Shown piece by piece: positions 17,114 to 28,832 of a stretch of DNA of 64,000 bases (position 1 is its first letter; each line of letters opens with the position of its first letter). Origin of the DNA: Acidobacteriota bacterium (GTDB taxonomy: Bacteria; Acidobacteriota; Terriglobia; Bryobacterales; Bryobacteraceae); assembly GCA_016185425.1 (NCBI GenBank), contig JACPNQ010000020.1, positions 118,893 through 182,892 of the forward strand. The letters run 5' to 3'. A program made the translations under genes and the position numbers. The notes under the pieces were generated by a model, which had not been told where the DNA came from, did no database searches, and saw nothing but the letters and a program-made list of their open reading frames with translations.

Positions 17114-19549
17114 CTAGAACAGGCGCTCCTGTTTGCGGAGGGTGCCGAAACTGCCGATGTTCGCCACCGAGAACGATACCAGAAACTGGTTCTCATTGCG
17201 CGTTCCGAAACTGAACCGCCGGTGCTGGAAGGACAGCCCACAGCAGTCGGAGGTGTAGCTGATCTCGGTGGTGGCGTACTGCAGAATGTTGATTCGGTAA
17301 TCGTAGACGGCGTTGAACCCAGCGCGCCAGCCGGGCTTGCCCTCAACACCCCATCCAACGCGCGCCAGCAACTGATTCGCATTCGGCGAAATGCCCTGGG
17401 CGCCGCGAACCTGATTGTGGCCGACGGCGCCGCTGTACTTCTGCTTGATCCGGAAGTCGGCGGTGATGGAGGAGTTGGACATGCGGGGGAACAGCGGGTC
17501 GTAATCGGTTCGCCATTCGAGGGCGGTGCTCGGCAGGGGTTTCAGCCGGAGCGCGGAAACGATGGGGGAGTAGTTTCGCGGTCCGTTGAAGAAGGCGTAG
17601 CCAGTCAAGCCAATGGTGGAGGCGAAGACGTTGCGTTGCCCGGCGACGACCGCGCCGCCGAAGGTCGGATCGAAATACCGGCGCTGCCAGACCTGCCAGG
17701 TGAGGATCTCTTCGATCTGGTCGCCGCGCTTCGCGTAGAGACGGTTGATGATCGCGATTTCGCCCTCTGACGTGTTGTTGAGAATGTCGATCTCGTCGAG
17801 TCGCAGAGTTTCGAGAAAATGACTGACGCCGTCCACGCGTCGATAGCCGAGACGGGTCTCGATGACGTGTTTGAGTTTCCCACCGATCCATTTTGGCGCA
17901 TCGAAAGTTTTTTCTAATGAAGGAGTTACGATGTCAACATTCACATCAGACGCGAAGCGATTGAGGTTTTGGCCGGAGACCTGGAAGGTAGTTGGGTCGC
18001 GCCGTGCACCGTAGGCGGTGCCATGAAGTGTTATCGAAGGTAATATGCGGAATCCTTTTAAATCTAACGCAGTTGATATTCGAGGCGCGGCATCTAGCCG
18101 CTCGGTGAAGGAGCGGGTCTCAAACAGGAGTTGTTGGCGGCGGAAGAAGCCGGCACTAGTTTCCATGGAGAACCAGACCGGCAGAACCTTCTTGCTGATG
18201 CGGCGGTCGCGGGCGTAAAACTCGAAACTCGGGAGCTTACGAATGACGATCTGGTCGACCTCGCGGCTGCCCTGGAAAAGCTGATGGCGGGAAATGACGG
18301 CGTGGAAGGAGTAGTTCGACCAGGACTTCGTGACGTAGCCTATGGAGTTAACCTCGGAGAAGATTGCCTCATTAAAGCTTTGCGTGAAGGCTTGCCGAAA
18401 AAGAAATGAAGACAAGTAGTTTATGTTTGCAAAGCCTTTCCATCCATCGCCGATATCGGACTTCGCGGAGATGTGGTATTGATAGCCGCCTTCCTTGAAC
18501 CGGGTCCCGTCGTCCTGTAGGCGGCCACGGTCATTGACGCCGTAGAGGGTAAACCCGAACTCGGTTCCGGCGCGAGGCTTGCCGCGGAAATCGATCTCGT
18601 GCGACATACCGCGCTGGGTGAAAATGCGCGCCCGGTACATGGCGTCGTAGCTTCTATTGATCGCCCAGAAATAGCCGAGCCCGTACATCCATCCGAGCCG
18701 CGTGCTCCGTCCCGCATTGGGGGTCAGGAAGCCGCTGCGGCGCGGTTCTTCCTCCAATGATTTGTAGAAAACTGGTGTATATAGAATAGGTATACGACGA
18801 ACTTTAAAGTAAGACTTGTAGGCCAGCGCGCGATCGCCCGGGATGATGTCGAACTTTGGCCCGGTTAGCCGCCACCAGGGCTTTGGGATTTTGCAGTTCG
18901 TGACAAAACCATCGTAGAGGATGTAGCGATGCTTGATCTTTTCCGCCCAGCGGCCCTGAAAAACAAATGGATTAGCGGTCATGAGCAAACCGGGGCGATA
19001 GTCCACTTTTGCAGGTGCAGAACCCTTTATTTCATAGAATCTTCCATTCTCTTCCTTCAAGTTATACTCCATGCGAACCGCGGAGAGTTTTTCGCCGTTC
19101 GTGAAGTTTTCGAAGGTGACGTTCCCGCGAGCTTCCGCATCGCCCGTCTGCTCGTTGTAATCGATCTCATCCGCCGTCAGGAGCATCTCCGTGGTTTCGA
19201 GGCGGGCGGCAACACGGAGCTTGCGGATCGGGCCATCCATCTCCTGCCGAAGGACGGCGGATGTGATTATCTCGTCGGGCGCCGGGGCATTGGGTCGAGT
19301 CGGGGCGGTAGATTTTACGTGGGCCACTGGAGGTGGGGGAACCACCGGGGTTGGCCTAGGGATAATCTGCGCCGATAGGATGTTGACTAGTACCGTAAAG
19401 AAAACGCAAACTGCCCCCGATAATGAGGGGAGAGTCGTAAGAAGAAAAGTCGAGGGGATAGGACAAAAGTGCTTGAAAAATAAAGGACTAGTGTTACAGT
19501 ATCTGAAAGGGTACGGTCTAGGCCATTGGTCCTGTACAGATGGTTCCAA
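17114..19549 (-). CDS. lptD: LPS-assembly protein LptD
   Basis: About 811 residues as drawn. An OstA-like N-terminal domain (TADEIDYNEQTGDAEARGNVTF) is followed by a large outer-membrane beta-barrel with repeated short aromatic strands, as in LptD, which inserts lipopolysaccharide into the outer leaflet. The signal-like hydrophobic stretch is SGAVCVFFTVLVNILSAQ. The start is uncertain: no ATG or GTG is in frame between that segment and the divergent gene. I chose TTG 19549 as the nearest in-frame alternative start; TTG 19576 is another, and a more distant ATG at 19765 would overlap the divergent gene by about 150 bases. The C-terminal barrel lies just upstream of the lactonase gene. Confidence 0.85.
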   Translation of the reverse strand: MEPSVQDQWPRPYPFRYCNTSPLFFKHFCPIPSTFLLTTLPSLSGAVCVFFTVLVNILSAQIIPRPTPVVPPPPVAHVKSTAPTRPNAPAPDEIITSAVLRQEMDGPIRKLRVAARLETTEMLLTADEIDYNEQTGDAEARGNVTFENFTNGEKLSAVRMEYNLKEENGRFYEIKGSAPAKVDYRPGLLMTANPFVFQGRWAEKIKHRYILYDGFVTNCKIPKPWWRLTGPKFDIIPGDRALAYKSYFKVRRIPILYTPVFYKSLEEEPRRSGFLTPNAGRSTRLGWMYGLGYFWAINRSYDAMYRARIFTQRGMSHEIDFRGKPRAGTEFGFTLYGVNDRGRLQDDGTRFKEGGYQYHISAKSDIGDGWKGFANINYLSSFLFRQAFTQSFNEAIFSEVNSIGYVTKSWSNYSFHAVISRHQLFQGSREVDQIVIRKLPSFEFYARDRRISKKVLPVWFSMETSAGFFRRQQLLFETRSFTERLDAAPRISTALDLKGFRILPSITLHGTAYGARRDPTTFQVSGQNLNRFASDVNVDIVTPSLEKTFDAPKWIGGKLKHVIETRLGYRRVDGVSHFLETLRLDEIDILNNTSEGEIAIINRLYAKRGDQIEEILTWQVWQRRYFDPTFGGAVVAGQRNVFASTIGLTGYAFFNGPRNYSPIVSALRLKPLPSTALEWRTDYDPLFPRMSNSSITADFRIKQKYSGAVGHNQVRGAQGISPNANQLLARVGWGVEGKPGWRAGFNAVYDYRINILQYATTEISYTSDCCGLSFQHRRFSFGTRNENQFLVSFSVANIGSFGTLRKQERLF

Positions 19550-19617
19550 ACCGTGAGTATTGGAAGGATGGCTCAACCCTGCAACGCTAGCACGGACCTG
19601 AAAACCGAGGCAACCAA

Positions 19618-20490
19618 ATGATCTGCTCCCGATGCGCTCATTGGAATAACGAAGACGACCACCGCTGTGCGAAGTGTGCGGCGAGATTGAGCGACCGTCA
19701 GGTCGAGTCGGCATTTCACAGCCAGGGCGCTTTGGCGATGCAGCCCCTGGCGAGGGAATCGGCAACGGCGCTATTGGAGGCGCCTCCGGCTATCGAGCCC
19801 GAGCGAGAGACGAAGCCGCGGATGCCGCGCTACGTCACCTCTCTGCAGCAGTCCTTGTTCGCATTGCGGGAAGCCGGGAAGATTGTTTCGATCGATGGAG
19901 AGGAGGCCGCGCCGCGGCCGGCGAAACGCCCGCCCATCCCTTACAAGAGGCGGCAGCCCACGGCATCCTATTTGCCGCAACAGGGAGTGTTGGAGTTCGT
20001 ACCCATGGCAGTTCCTCAGGCACGTAAGCTGGCGACATCGGTGGATGCGCGCATCTTCTGTGAGCATGAAGTGGCGTCTGTGCCGCACCGGATGTTCGCG
20101 GCGCTGTACGACCTTGGAATAATCGGCACGATGGTGATCGCGTTCCTGGGCCTGCTGTATTGGGGATGCGACGATTTAGGCGCCGCGTTGTCCGATCCTG
20201 TGAGCGCGGCGGTGATGGCGTCCGGCGTCGTGTTGATCGGGCTGCTGTATCACACGGTATTTCTTGCGGTACGCGGACAAACGCCGGGCATGCAGTTCGC
20301 CGGGCTGCGGCTGGTGGACTTCGATGGACGCGAGACAAGCGACGAGCAGTTGCAGATGCGCATTTTCGGCGCGTTCGTCAGCGTGCTTCCTGCCGGTCTG
20401 GGGCTGCTTTGGGCGCTGGTGGACGAAGAAAGCCTGACCTGGCAGGATCATATCTCGCATACGTTCCCGACGCCAATCGCCACAGAGTAA
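19618..20490 (+). CDS. RDD family membrane protein with N-terminal zinc ribbon
   Basis: 290 residues. The N-terminus MICSRCAHWNNEDDHRCAKC is a four-Cys zinc ribbon (C3, C6, C17, C20). A low-complexity linker follows to about 140. The C-terminal RDD domain has transmembrane segments at about 170-190 and 205-225, plus GQTPGMQFAGLRLVDFDGR, the typical post-TM motif, and a final helix. RDD proteins are integral membrane proteins of largely unknown role. The ribbon-linker-membrane layout is like that of the gene at 354. It starts at ATG 19618, divergent from lptD. Confidence 0.85.
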   Translation: MICSRCAHWNNEDDHRCAKCAARLSDRQVESAFHSQGALAMQPLARESATALLEAPPAIEPERETKPRMPRYVTSLQQSLFALREAGKIVSIDGEEAAPRPAKRPPIPYKRRQPTASYLPQQGVLEFVPMAVPQARKLATSVDARIFCEHEVASVPHRMFAALYDLGIIGTMVIAFLGLLYWGCDDLGAALSDPVSAAVMASGVVLIGLLYHTVFLAVRGQTPGMQFAGLRLVDFDGRETSDEQLQMRIFGAFVSVLPAGLGLLWALVDEESLTWQDHISHTFPTPIATE

Positions 20491-20521
20491 CGCCGCGCGG
20501 TACCCTGTACTAAGTAGCCCA

Positions 20522-21670
20522 ATGCCCTTTCCTGCCTATCCCTTCGCGGGAATTGAGGAGGCGATTGCCGATTTTCGCGAAGGAAAGATGCTCGTCGTTG
20601 TAGACGACGAAGACCGAGAGAACGAGGGCGATCTCACGATCGCCGCGGAGAAGATCACACCCGAAGTCATCAATTTCATGGCGGTGCGTGGACGCGGACT
20701 GATCTGTCTCGCGATGAGCTCGGAGAAGTGCGACGCGTTGAATCTGCCTCTGATGTCGCCGAACAATACGTCGCGGTTTGGCACGGCGTTCACCGAGTCG
20801 ATTGACGCGGCGGCGGGCGTGACGACGGGTATTTCGGCGGCCGACAGGGCGCTCACGATTCAAGTCGCGATGCGGCCGGATGCAAAACCGTCGGACCTGG
20901 CGCGGCCGGGACATATGTTCCCCCTGCGGGCCAAACAGGGCGGTGTGCTGGTTCGAGCCGGGCAGACAGAGGCGGCGGTGGACCTGGCCCGGTTGGCCGG
21001 TTTGGGACCGGGTGGGGTGATTTGCGAAGTCATGAACGAAGATGGGACCATGGCGCGCGTCCCGGAGTTGCAGGAGTTCGCCGAGCGGCACGGCATCAAG
21101 ATGATTTCGGTGGCGCAACTGATCCGCTACCGGTTGCGGAACGAACGGTTTCTGCTGCGGAAGGGCGAGGGACGGGTGCGCACCAGGCACGGCGAGTTCA
21201 AGCTCATCACATACCATTCGCCAATCCAGCCCTTGATTCACTCCGCGCTGGTGATGGGGGACCTGGCGCATTCGCAGAACGTGCTGGTGCGCATGCACGC
21301 GCATTGCGCCTATGGGAACATTTTCGGCTCGGTGGAACACGATGGTGCGGAACTTGTAGACCGGTCGCTTGCGATGATCGCGCGGGAAGGTACGGGCGTT
21401 CTTGTTTATCTGCACCAGAACTCGGAAGGGATGCGATTTACACTCCAGCCCGATGGGTCGACATTGATCGAGCCTCGAACACGCGGTCCGCAGGTGATTG
21501 CCACCGCCGACGGTACGCAGGTTATGCACGAGGCGGGCATCGGCTCGCAGATCCTGGCCGACCTGGGGCTGCACAGCATCCGGCTACTTACCAACAATCC
21601 GCGTAAGGTTTTGGGCCTAGAAGCGTACGGAATCAAGATAATTGAGCAGGTCCCGATACCTCTCAGCTAG
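20522..21670 (+). CDS. ribB: RibB (DHBP synthase) fused to a degenerate RibA-like domain
   Basis: 382 residues. The N-terminal half is 3,4-dihydroxy-2-butanone 4-phosphate synthase: [11 protein letters not shown] (28-38) is the acidic active-site loop, followed by [10 protein letters not shown] and the HG-containing ribulose-5-P site. It converts ribulose-5-phosphate to the four-carbon precursor of riboflavin. The C-terminal half has the GTP cyclohydrolase II fold, but the zinc site is degenerate: the family pattern C-X10-C-X-C reads C262, H273, G275, and the usual EGRGIG loop reads NSEGMRF. The [16 protein letters not shown] element is kept. The second half is therefore unlikely to be an active GTP cyclohydrolase II and resembles the RibX type. 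Confidence 0.9.
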   Translation: MPFPAYPFAGIEEAIADFREGKMLVVVDDEDRENEGDLTIAAEKITPEVINFMAVRGRGLICLAMSSEKCDALNLPLMSPNNTSRFGTAFTESIDAAAGVTTGISAADRALTIQVAMRPDAKPSDLARPGHMFPLRAKQGGVLVRAGQTEAAVDLARLAGLGPGGVICEVMNEDGTMARVPELQEFAERHGIKMISVAQLIRYRLRNERFLLRKGEGRVRTRHGEFKLITYHSPIQPLIHSALVMGDLAHSQNVLVRMHAHCAYGNIFGSVEHDGAELVDRSLAMIAREGTGVLVYLHQNSEGMRFTLQPDGSTLIEPRTRGPQVIATADGTQVMHEAGIGSQILADLGLHSIRLLTNNPRKVLGLEAYGIKIIEQVPIPLS

Positions 21671-21743
21671 AAAATACGCATAAAAGGTTGGAACACTTGC
21701 GCAAGCGAGACCGTTTATAGAAACGAAGGAGTTCTTACAGATC

Positions 21744-22703
21744 ATGCGTTTGCAGCCAGTCCTCTTGTCCGTATTGCTTTCCGCTTCAGCCGCTCTCGCG
21801 GCGGATTCGGCACTTCTCAATCTGGTGATGCCAGAGGCGCGGATGGTGGCGGGGATCGACGTCGAACGCGCACGGGATTCGTTTCTGGGCCGGAAGATGC
21901 TTGAGCAAATCGATTCCGGGAAAGACGGAGAATTCGCGAAGTTTGTCGCGATGACCGGGTTCGATCCGCGCCGGGATTTACGGGAGATCATTTTCGCAAC
22001 CCCGGATACGAACACCAAGAACCCGCCGGCGCTGATCGTGGTGCGCGGCGCGTTTGACACGAGCAAGATCAACGGCTTTTTGAAGGTTTCCGGCGCCGCG
22101 GCGGCGGAGAATCTGGGAGGCATCGATTTCTACACGAAAGCCGACTCCAAAGAAGATATGGGGTTTGCGTTCCTTGACTCCTCGCTGGCAGTGGCAGGAA
22201 GCAAAGAGACAGTACGGGCCGCATTGAAACGGCGTGGCGGTTCGGGATCCGCGATGACGGCGGCCACCTATTCCAAGGTTCAGAGCATGAGCCGCGGGAA
22301 TGACATCTGGATGGTGACATCGATTCCAGTGGCTGAATTATCGAATGCGCTGCCAGGCGGAAAGCATGCGCCCCAGGCAATGATGGGCGGTGACGCGTTC
22401 AAGGCGATTGAACAGGCCGCGATGGGTATCCACTTCAGTGCGAACCAGATGGATCTGACAGCCGAGGCCGTTTCGCGCACCGAAAAGGACGCGACGGGCA
22501 TCGCCGATGTGATCCGGTTCCTTTCGACAATGGTCCAGATGAACCGCGAGAAGCCGGAAGTCAAGGCGTTGGCGGAGGCACTGGACGCGATGAAACTGAC
22601 GACCGATGCGCGGACGACCCGTTTGACCATTTCGCTGCCAACAGCCGAGATGGAAAAGATGTTCGACCAACGCAGCAAACCGGCGCCGGCAAAGAAGATC
22701 TAA
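21744..22703 (+). CDS. Secreted protein of unknown function
   Basis: 319 residues with a clear signal peptide (MRLQPVLLSVLLSASAALAA, cleavage likely after ALA). The mature part is a single soluble protein with alternating helices and strands (FVAMTGFDPRRDLREIIFAT, ALIVVRGAFDTSKINGFL) and no motif I recognise. The C-terminus is basic (RSKPAPAKKI). A terminator lies 26 bases after the stop, so it is probably a monocistronic gene. A ribosome-binding GAAGGAG lies about 10 bases before the ATG. Confidence 0.72.
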   Translation: MRLQPVLLSVLLSASAALAADSALLNLVMPEARMVAGIDVERARDSFLGRKMLEQIDSGKDGEFAKFVAMTGFDPRRDLREIIFATPDTNTKNPPALIVVRGAFDTSKINGFLKVSGAAAAENLGGIDFYTKADSKEDMGFAFLDSSLAVAGSKETVRAALKRRGGSGSAMTAATYSKVQSMSRGNDIWMVTSIPVAELSNALPGGKHAPQAMMGGDAFKAIEQAAMGIHFSANQMDLTAEAVSRTEKDATGIADVIRFLSTMVQMNREKPEVKALAEALDAMKLTTDARTTRLTISLPTAEMEKMFDQRSKPAPAKKI

Positions 22704-22728
22704 GTCCGGTTTACAATTGCGCGAATTA

Positions 22729-22759
22729 GCGGGGACCTTTGGGTTCCCGCTTTTGTTTT
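22729..22759 (+). terminator. Rho-independent terminator
   Basis: GCGGGGACC and GGTTCCCGC form a 9-bp stem with one G-T pair around the loop TTTG, followed at once by TTTTGTTTT. It lies just after the secreted-protein gene and ends 16 bases before the next ATG. Confidence 0.82.
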
Positions 22760-22774
22760 GCTATTCTGCCGCGT

Positions 22775-23551
22775 ATGCTTCGTTATGCGTTTTTGGCAGT
22801 CGTAAGTGCGATCGCAACGTTCGCGCAGCCTGTTCCCAAGCAGGACCAGAATCTGAATGCCACGCTTTGGGTACAGGGTTCGGCCGAGTATGCGGCGTTG
22901 GCGACGCAAACGTATCGGGCGGCGGGATTGGCGTTGTCGGCAGCACTGGCCGATCCGAATTGGACGGCTGCCTACGAGCAGACCAACGACTTCCGTGGTC
23001 TGCCGGCGGCCGTGATTTTGGACCTGGACGAGACCGTCCTCGACAATTCCACGATTCAGGGGCGGTGGATCAAAACGGGCGAACCGTTCACGGAAGCCGC
23101 TTTTATGGCCTGGGCGAAAGAGGTGCGCGCCGGCGCGGTGCCTGGCGCCGTCGCCTTTTTACATGTGGCCATCTTGAAGGGAGTTGCTCCGTTCTATATC
23201 ACGAACCGCCTCTGTAATGCTGGCGATCCCAACGATCCCACGGTGAAAATGCTGAAGGAGTTGCGGATTCCCTTCTCGCCGGAGCGGCTGTTTTGCAAGA
23301 CTGCGGGCAGCAACAAGACCGACCGGCGGAAGTTGGTGACAGAGAAATACCGCGTGTTGTTGTTGATCGGCGACGACTTCAACGACTTTACGGCAGTGCC
23401 GGAGTCCGTTGAGGATCGGGCGAAGCTGCAAAAGTTTTATGAGCCGATGTGGGGTACGAAGTGGTTTGTGCTGCCGAATCCGATGTACGGATCGTGGGAG
23501 AGGGCGGTGGGCACTGACCTTGTGAAAAAGTGGAACGCGCTTCGGCCCTGA
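22775..23551 (+). CDS. HAD-type acid phosphatase / 5'-nucleotidase, e(P4) family
   Basis: 258 residues. A signal peptide (MLRYAFLAVVSAIATFAQ) precedes a class B/C acid phosphatase domain. The catalytic motif is ILDLDETVLDNS (about 83-95; Asp nucleophile and general acid DxDET). LIGDDFNDFTAV (about 200) is the third HAD motif with metal-binding Asp residues. It hydrolyses phosphomonoesters or nucleotides in the periplasm or at the surface. The chosen ATG 22775 lies just after the terminator; a longer frame from 22739 would run through the hairpin. Confidence 0.9.
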   Translation: MLRYAFLAVVSAIATFAQPVPKQDQNLNATLWVQGSAEYAALATQTYRAAGLALSAALADPNWTAAYEQTNDFRGLPAAVILDLDETVLDNSTIQGRWIKTGEPFTEAAFMAWAKEVRAGAVPGAVAFLHVAILKGVAPFYITNRLCNAGDPNDPTVKMLKELRIPFSPERLFCKTAGSNKTDRRKLVTEKYRVLLLIGDDFNDFTAVPESVEDRAKLQKFYEPMWGTKWFVLPNPMYGSWERAVGTDLVKKWNALRP

Positions 23552-23591
23552 TTTTTCGTGAGAATTTCGGCGGCGCGCAGGCACTACCGTT

Positions 23592-24428
23592 TTGAGCGTG
23601 CCGCAGCCTTACGATCAATCCTTCAAACTACTTGCCGACGACGATCCGCGCGCGGCGCTGGCGGCCTTTGCCGGGATACCGCTGGAGGCGGAGATTGAAG
23701 TCGAGCCCGCCGACCGGGAGCTGAACCTTCCTACTTTGCGCGTCGATAACCTGTATCGATGCCGGCAGAACGGGGATGAATTTCTCATTCATTTTGAAGC
23801 CGTTTCGCGGTACCGAACGGATGTCCTGGAGCGCCAGACGGAGTATGTGCGGGCGATCATCGCCAAACACAAACTGGCGTGCCGGAGCTACCTGCTGCTG
23901 TTGACCGAGAACGGAGTGCCGGACCGGCTGCCGCGGTTTCTGGAGAGCCGGTTCGGGGATTACGGCTCGCGGGTCCGCCTGCGGCCGGTACGGTTATGGC
24001 GTATCCCGGCGCAGCGCATTCTACGGCTGCGGCGCTTGTCGCTGGTGCCCTGGACGGCGCTGATGCGGACGGAGGAGCGCGATCTCGAAGAAGCCGCGAG
24101 CATTCTGGCGCGGTCGGGGCAAGCGGGGTTGACGGCGCAAATGGCGCTGTTAATGGGCCTTCGATATGGTAAAAAAGAGTTGTTCGAGGAGAGGCTGGCG
24201 CATATGACGACGGAAGAGATTATCCAGGACTCCTACTTCTATCAGTGGATCATGGAGAAGGGCGAGAAGCGGGGAGTTTCTGAGGTTTTGACCCACCAAC
24301 TTACCGCAAAATTCGGCGCGCTCCCGCCGTGGGCCGTAGACCGCCTTACCAATGCCAACGTGGAGACCTTGAACCAGTGGGCTGTAGGAGTGCTCACCGC
24401 CGCCACCCTGGAAGACTGCCTGCAGTAG
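23592..24428 (+). CDS. Rpn/PD-(D/E)XK nuclease-like protein with DUF4351-like C-terminus
   Basis: 278 residues. The N-terminal half follows the Rpn/transposase-like PD-(D/E)XK pattern: YDQSFKLLADDDPRAALAAFAGI, then RVDNLYRC and FLIHFEAVSRY (about 60-85), the likely metal site. The C-terminal 60 residues (LTHQLTAKFGALPPWAVDRLTNA) match the DUF4351 type found after such nucleases. Rpn proteins cut DNA and promote recA-independent recombination. The start is TTG 23592 or GTG 23598; neither has a good ribosome site. It is the last gene before the composition change at about 24.45 kb. Confidence 0.72.
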   Translation: MSVPQPYDQSFKLLADDDPRAALAAFAGIPLEAEIEVEPADRELNLPTLRVDNLYRCRQNGDEFLIHFEAVSRYRTDVLERQTEYVRAIIAKHKLACRSYLLLLTENGVPDRLPRFLESRFGDYGSRVRLRPVRLWRIPAQRILRLRRLSLVPWTALMRTEERDLEEAASILARSGQAGLTAQMALLMGLRYGKKELFEERLAHMTTEEIIQDSYFYQWIMEKGEKRGVSEVLTHQLTAKFGALPPWAVDRLTNANVETLNQWAVGVLTAATLEDCLQ

Positions 24429-24463
24429 CCGCTGCGGGCCGCTGGTAACCAGCCCTTCATCAG

Positions 24464-24511
24464 GGCGCCATTATTTCTAAACAATCCTGCGAGAGATTGT
24501 TTGGAAGGCGC
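24464..24511 (+). promoter_or_regulatory. Paired-stem leader upstream of valS
   Basis: AAACAATC (24479-24486) and GATTGTTT (24495-24502) form a perfect 8-bp stem around an 8-base loop. An outer GCGCC (24465-24469) can pair with GGCGC (24507-24511), enclosing the first stem. No U-run follows, so it is not a standard terminator. It lies 37 bases before the valS start and could be a cis-acting leader; no T-box sequence was seen. Confidence 0.4.
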
Positions 24512-24547
24512 TTTCCTTGCCCCCGTTGCTAAACTGGAAGATTCCGC

Positions 24548-27223
<2,676 letters not shown>

Positions 27224-27228
27224 GCGGA

Positions 27229-28086
27229 ATGGAATTCGATGTACGTCACCCTGAGATCATTAACGCCGTGCGCCGTGCGCTGACGGAGGACATCGGCTCC
27301 GGGGATTTGACAACGAACGCAACCGTCGCTCCCGACCTGATGGCGACCGGCCGGTTCATCGCGCGGCAGCCGATGACGGTTTGCGGCGTGGAACTGATCG
27401 AGCTTATCTTCGAGGAGCTCGGAGGCGTGGATTTTCTCGGCGTTCACTTGGCGAGCGGAGAACGAGCGGCGGCCGGCGACGTGCTTGCGACCGTGCGAGG
27501 CAGGGCGCGGACGCTGCTGACCGGAGAGCGCGTTGCCCTGAACTTTCAACAACGGTTGAGCGGGATTGCGACGATGACCCGCCGCCACGCCGACGCTGTC
27601 GCCGGCACCGGATGCAAAATACTGGACACGCGGAAAACAACTCCGGGCCTGCGCCGGCTGGAGAAATGGGCAACGGTATGCGGCGGCGCGACGAATCACC
27701 GCATCGGACTGTTCGACGCGATTCTCATCAAGAATAATCACGTCACCGCCGCGGGCGGCGTCAGGCAGGCGCTGGAACGTGTGCACGAGGCCGGCGTGCC
27801 GGCCGGCGTAGAGGTGGAGATCGAGGTTCGCACACGCGTCGAGTTGGAGGAGGCGCTCACATTCGGAGCCAACCACTTGCTGCTCGACAACCTGACGCCC
27901 GACGAAGCCGCGGAATGGATTCATTTCATCGGCGGCCGCGCGAAAGTCGAATTGTCCGGCGGCATGAAGCTGGAACGTCTGCGGGAATACGCCTCGACGG
28001 GCGCAGATTTCATCTCCGTGGGAGCGTTGACCCACTCGGCAATCGCAGTCGATATCAACTTCCGCGTCTCCCTGGAAACGGCATGA
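27229..28086 (+). CDS. nadC: Nicotinate-nucleotide diphosphorylase (carboxylating)
   Basis: 285 residues. It forms nicotinate mononucleotide from quinolinate and PRPP in de novo NAD synthesis. Motifs include EDIGSGDLTTNA (near 20-30), LNFQQRLSGIAT, ILDTRKTTPGLRRLEKWA (substrate and PRPP binding) and a C-terminal barrel with LSGGMKLERL. No nadA or nadB lies nearby. The stop overlaps the birA start (ATGA). It follows valS by 5 bases, so both may share a transcript. Confidence 0.97.
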   Translation: MEFDVRHPEIINAVRRALTEDIGSGDLTTNATVAPDLMATGRFIARQPMTVCGVELIELIFEELGGVDFLGVHLASGERAAAGDVLATVRGRARTLLTGERVALNFQQRLSGIATMTRRHADAVAGTGCKILDTRKTTPGLRRLEKWATVCGGATNHRIGLFDAILIKNNHVTAAGGVRQALERVHEAGVPAGVEVEIEVRTRVELEEALTFGANHLLLDNLTPDEAAEWIHFIGGRAKVELSGGMKLERLREYASTGADFISVGALTHSAIAVDINFRVSLETA

Positions 28087-28829
28087 GTTTCGACATCACT
28101 CACGTCCGGGCCGCGCTGCCCGGGCGGCGTGTCGACTATTACGAATCGATCGACTCCACGATGAACGCGGCGGCGGCGATCCGCGAACCTGGCGCGATCG
28201 TGGTCGCGAATGAGCAGTCGGCCGGCCAGGGGCGCCATGGACATAGCTGGCATTCCGAGCCCGGAAGTGGATTGTATTTCACCATCGTCCTGGCGCCGCG
28301 CCTGGCTGTCGACCTCTTGCCGGTAGTTACACTCGCGCTGGGACTGGCCGTGCAGGAGGCGATTTCCCAAGTGTGCAACGCGCAGGCCGATTTACGTTGG
28401 CCGAATGACTTACTGATTGGCAACCGTAAGTGCGCCGGCATCCTGACCCAGCTCGACGGCGACCGCGTGCTCGCCGGAATCGGAGTGAACGTCAATCACT
28501 CTTCCCTGCCTCCGGAGATCTCTACCATCGCCACCAGCCTGCGCCTGGCCACCCGGCGCACGCATTCGCGCGAGGAACTCCTCTGCGCCCTGGCCGGAGG
28601 CGTGGATCGCATGCTGAACCTGCTTGAGACGGATGGCGCACCTCCCGTTCTCGCTCTATTCACCGTGCAATCCAGCTACGCGCGCGGCCGCCGCGTGCAG
28701 GTCGACTTGCCTGGAAAGCCGATCACCGGCACGACGGCCGGACTCACCGCCGACGGCTATCTTCTGCTTGACGGCGATGACGGCAGGCGGCATACCATCT
28801 TGGCTGGCGGCGTTCGCCCGGAGATCTGA
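28083..28829 (+). CDS. birA: Biotin--protein ligase, catalytic form
   Basis: 248 residues. The biotinyl-AMP loop GQGRHGHSW (about 48-57) and the following SGLYFTIVLAP are diagnostic; DLRWPNDLLIGNRKCAGIL is the biotin and ligase core, and a small C-terminal SH3-like domain follows (about 195-245). No N-terminal helix-turn-helix is present, so it is a plain ligase rather than a bifunctional repressor. It attaches biotin to carboxyl carrier proteins. It overlaps nadC by 4 bases and is followed by coaX after 3 bases. Confidence 0.95.
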   Translation: MSFDITHVRAALPGRRVDYYESIDSTMNAAAAIREPGAIVVANEQSAGQGRHGHSWHSEPGSGLYFTIVLAPRLAVDLLPVVTLALGLAVQEAISQVCNAQADLRWPNDLLIGNRKCAGILTQLDGDRVLAGIGVNVNHSSLPPEISTIATSLRLATRRTHSREELLCALAGGVDRMLNLLETDGAPPVLALFTVQSSYARGRRVQVDLPGKPITGTTAGLTADGYLLLDGDDGRRHTILAGGVRPEI

Positions 28830-28832
28830 TCC

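Noticed and set aside
21690..21743. CTTGCGCAAG palindrome with TATAGA as a promoter for the secreted-protein gene
   Set aside because: The spacing between any -35-like box and TATAGA is wrong (13 or more than 20 bases).
24464..24511. A T-box riboswitch for valS
   Set aside because: No conserved T-box core was recognised and no terminator stem with U-run precedes the ATG.
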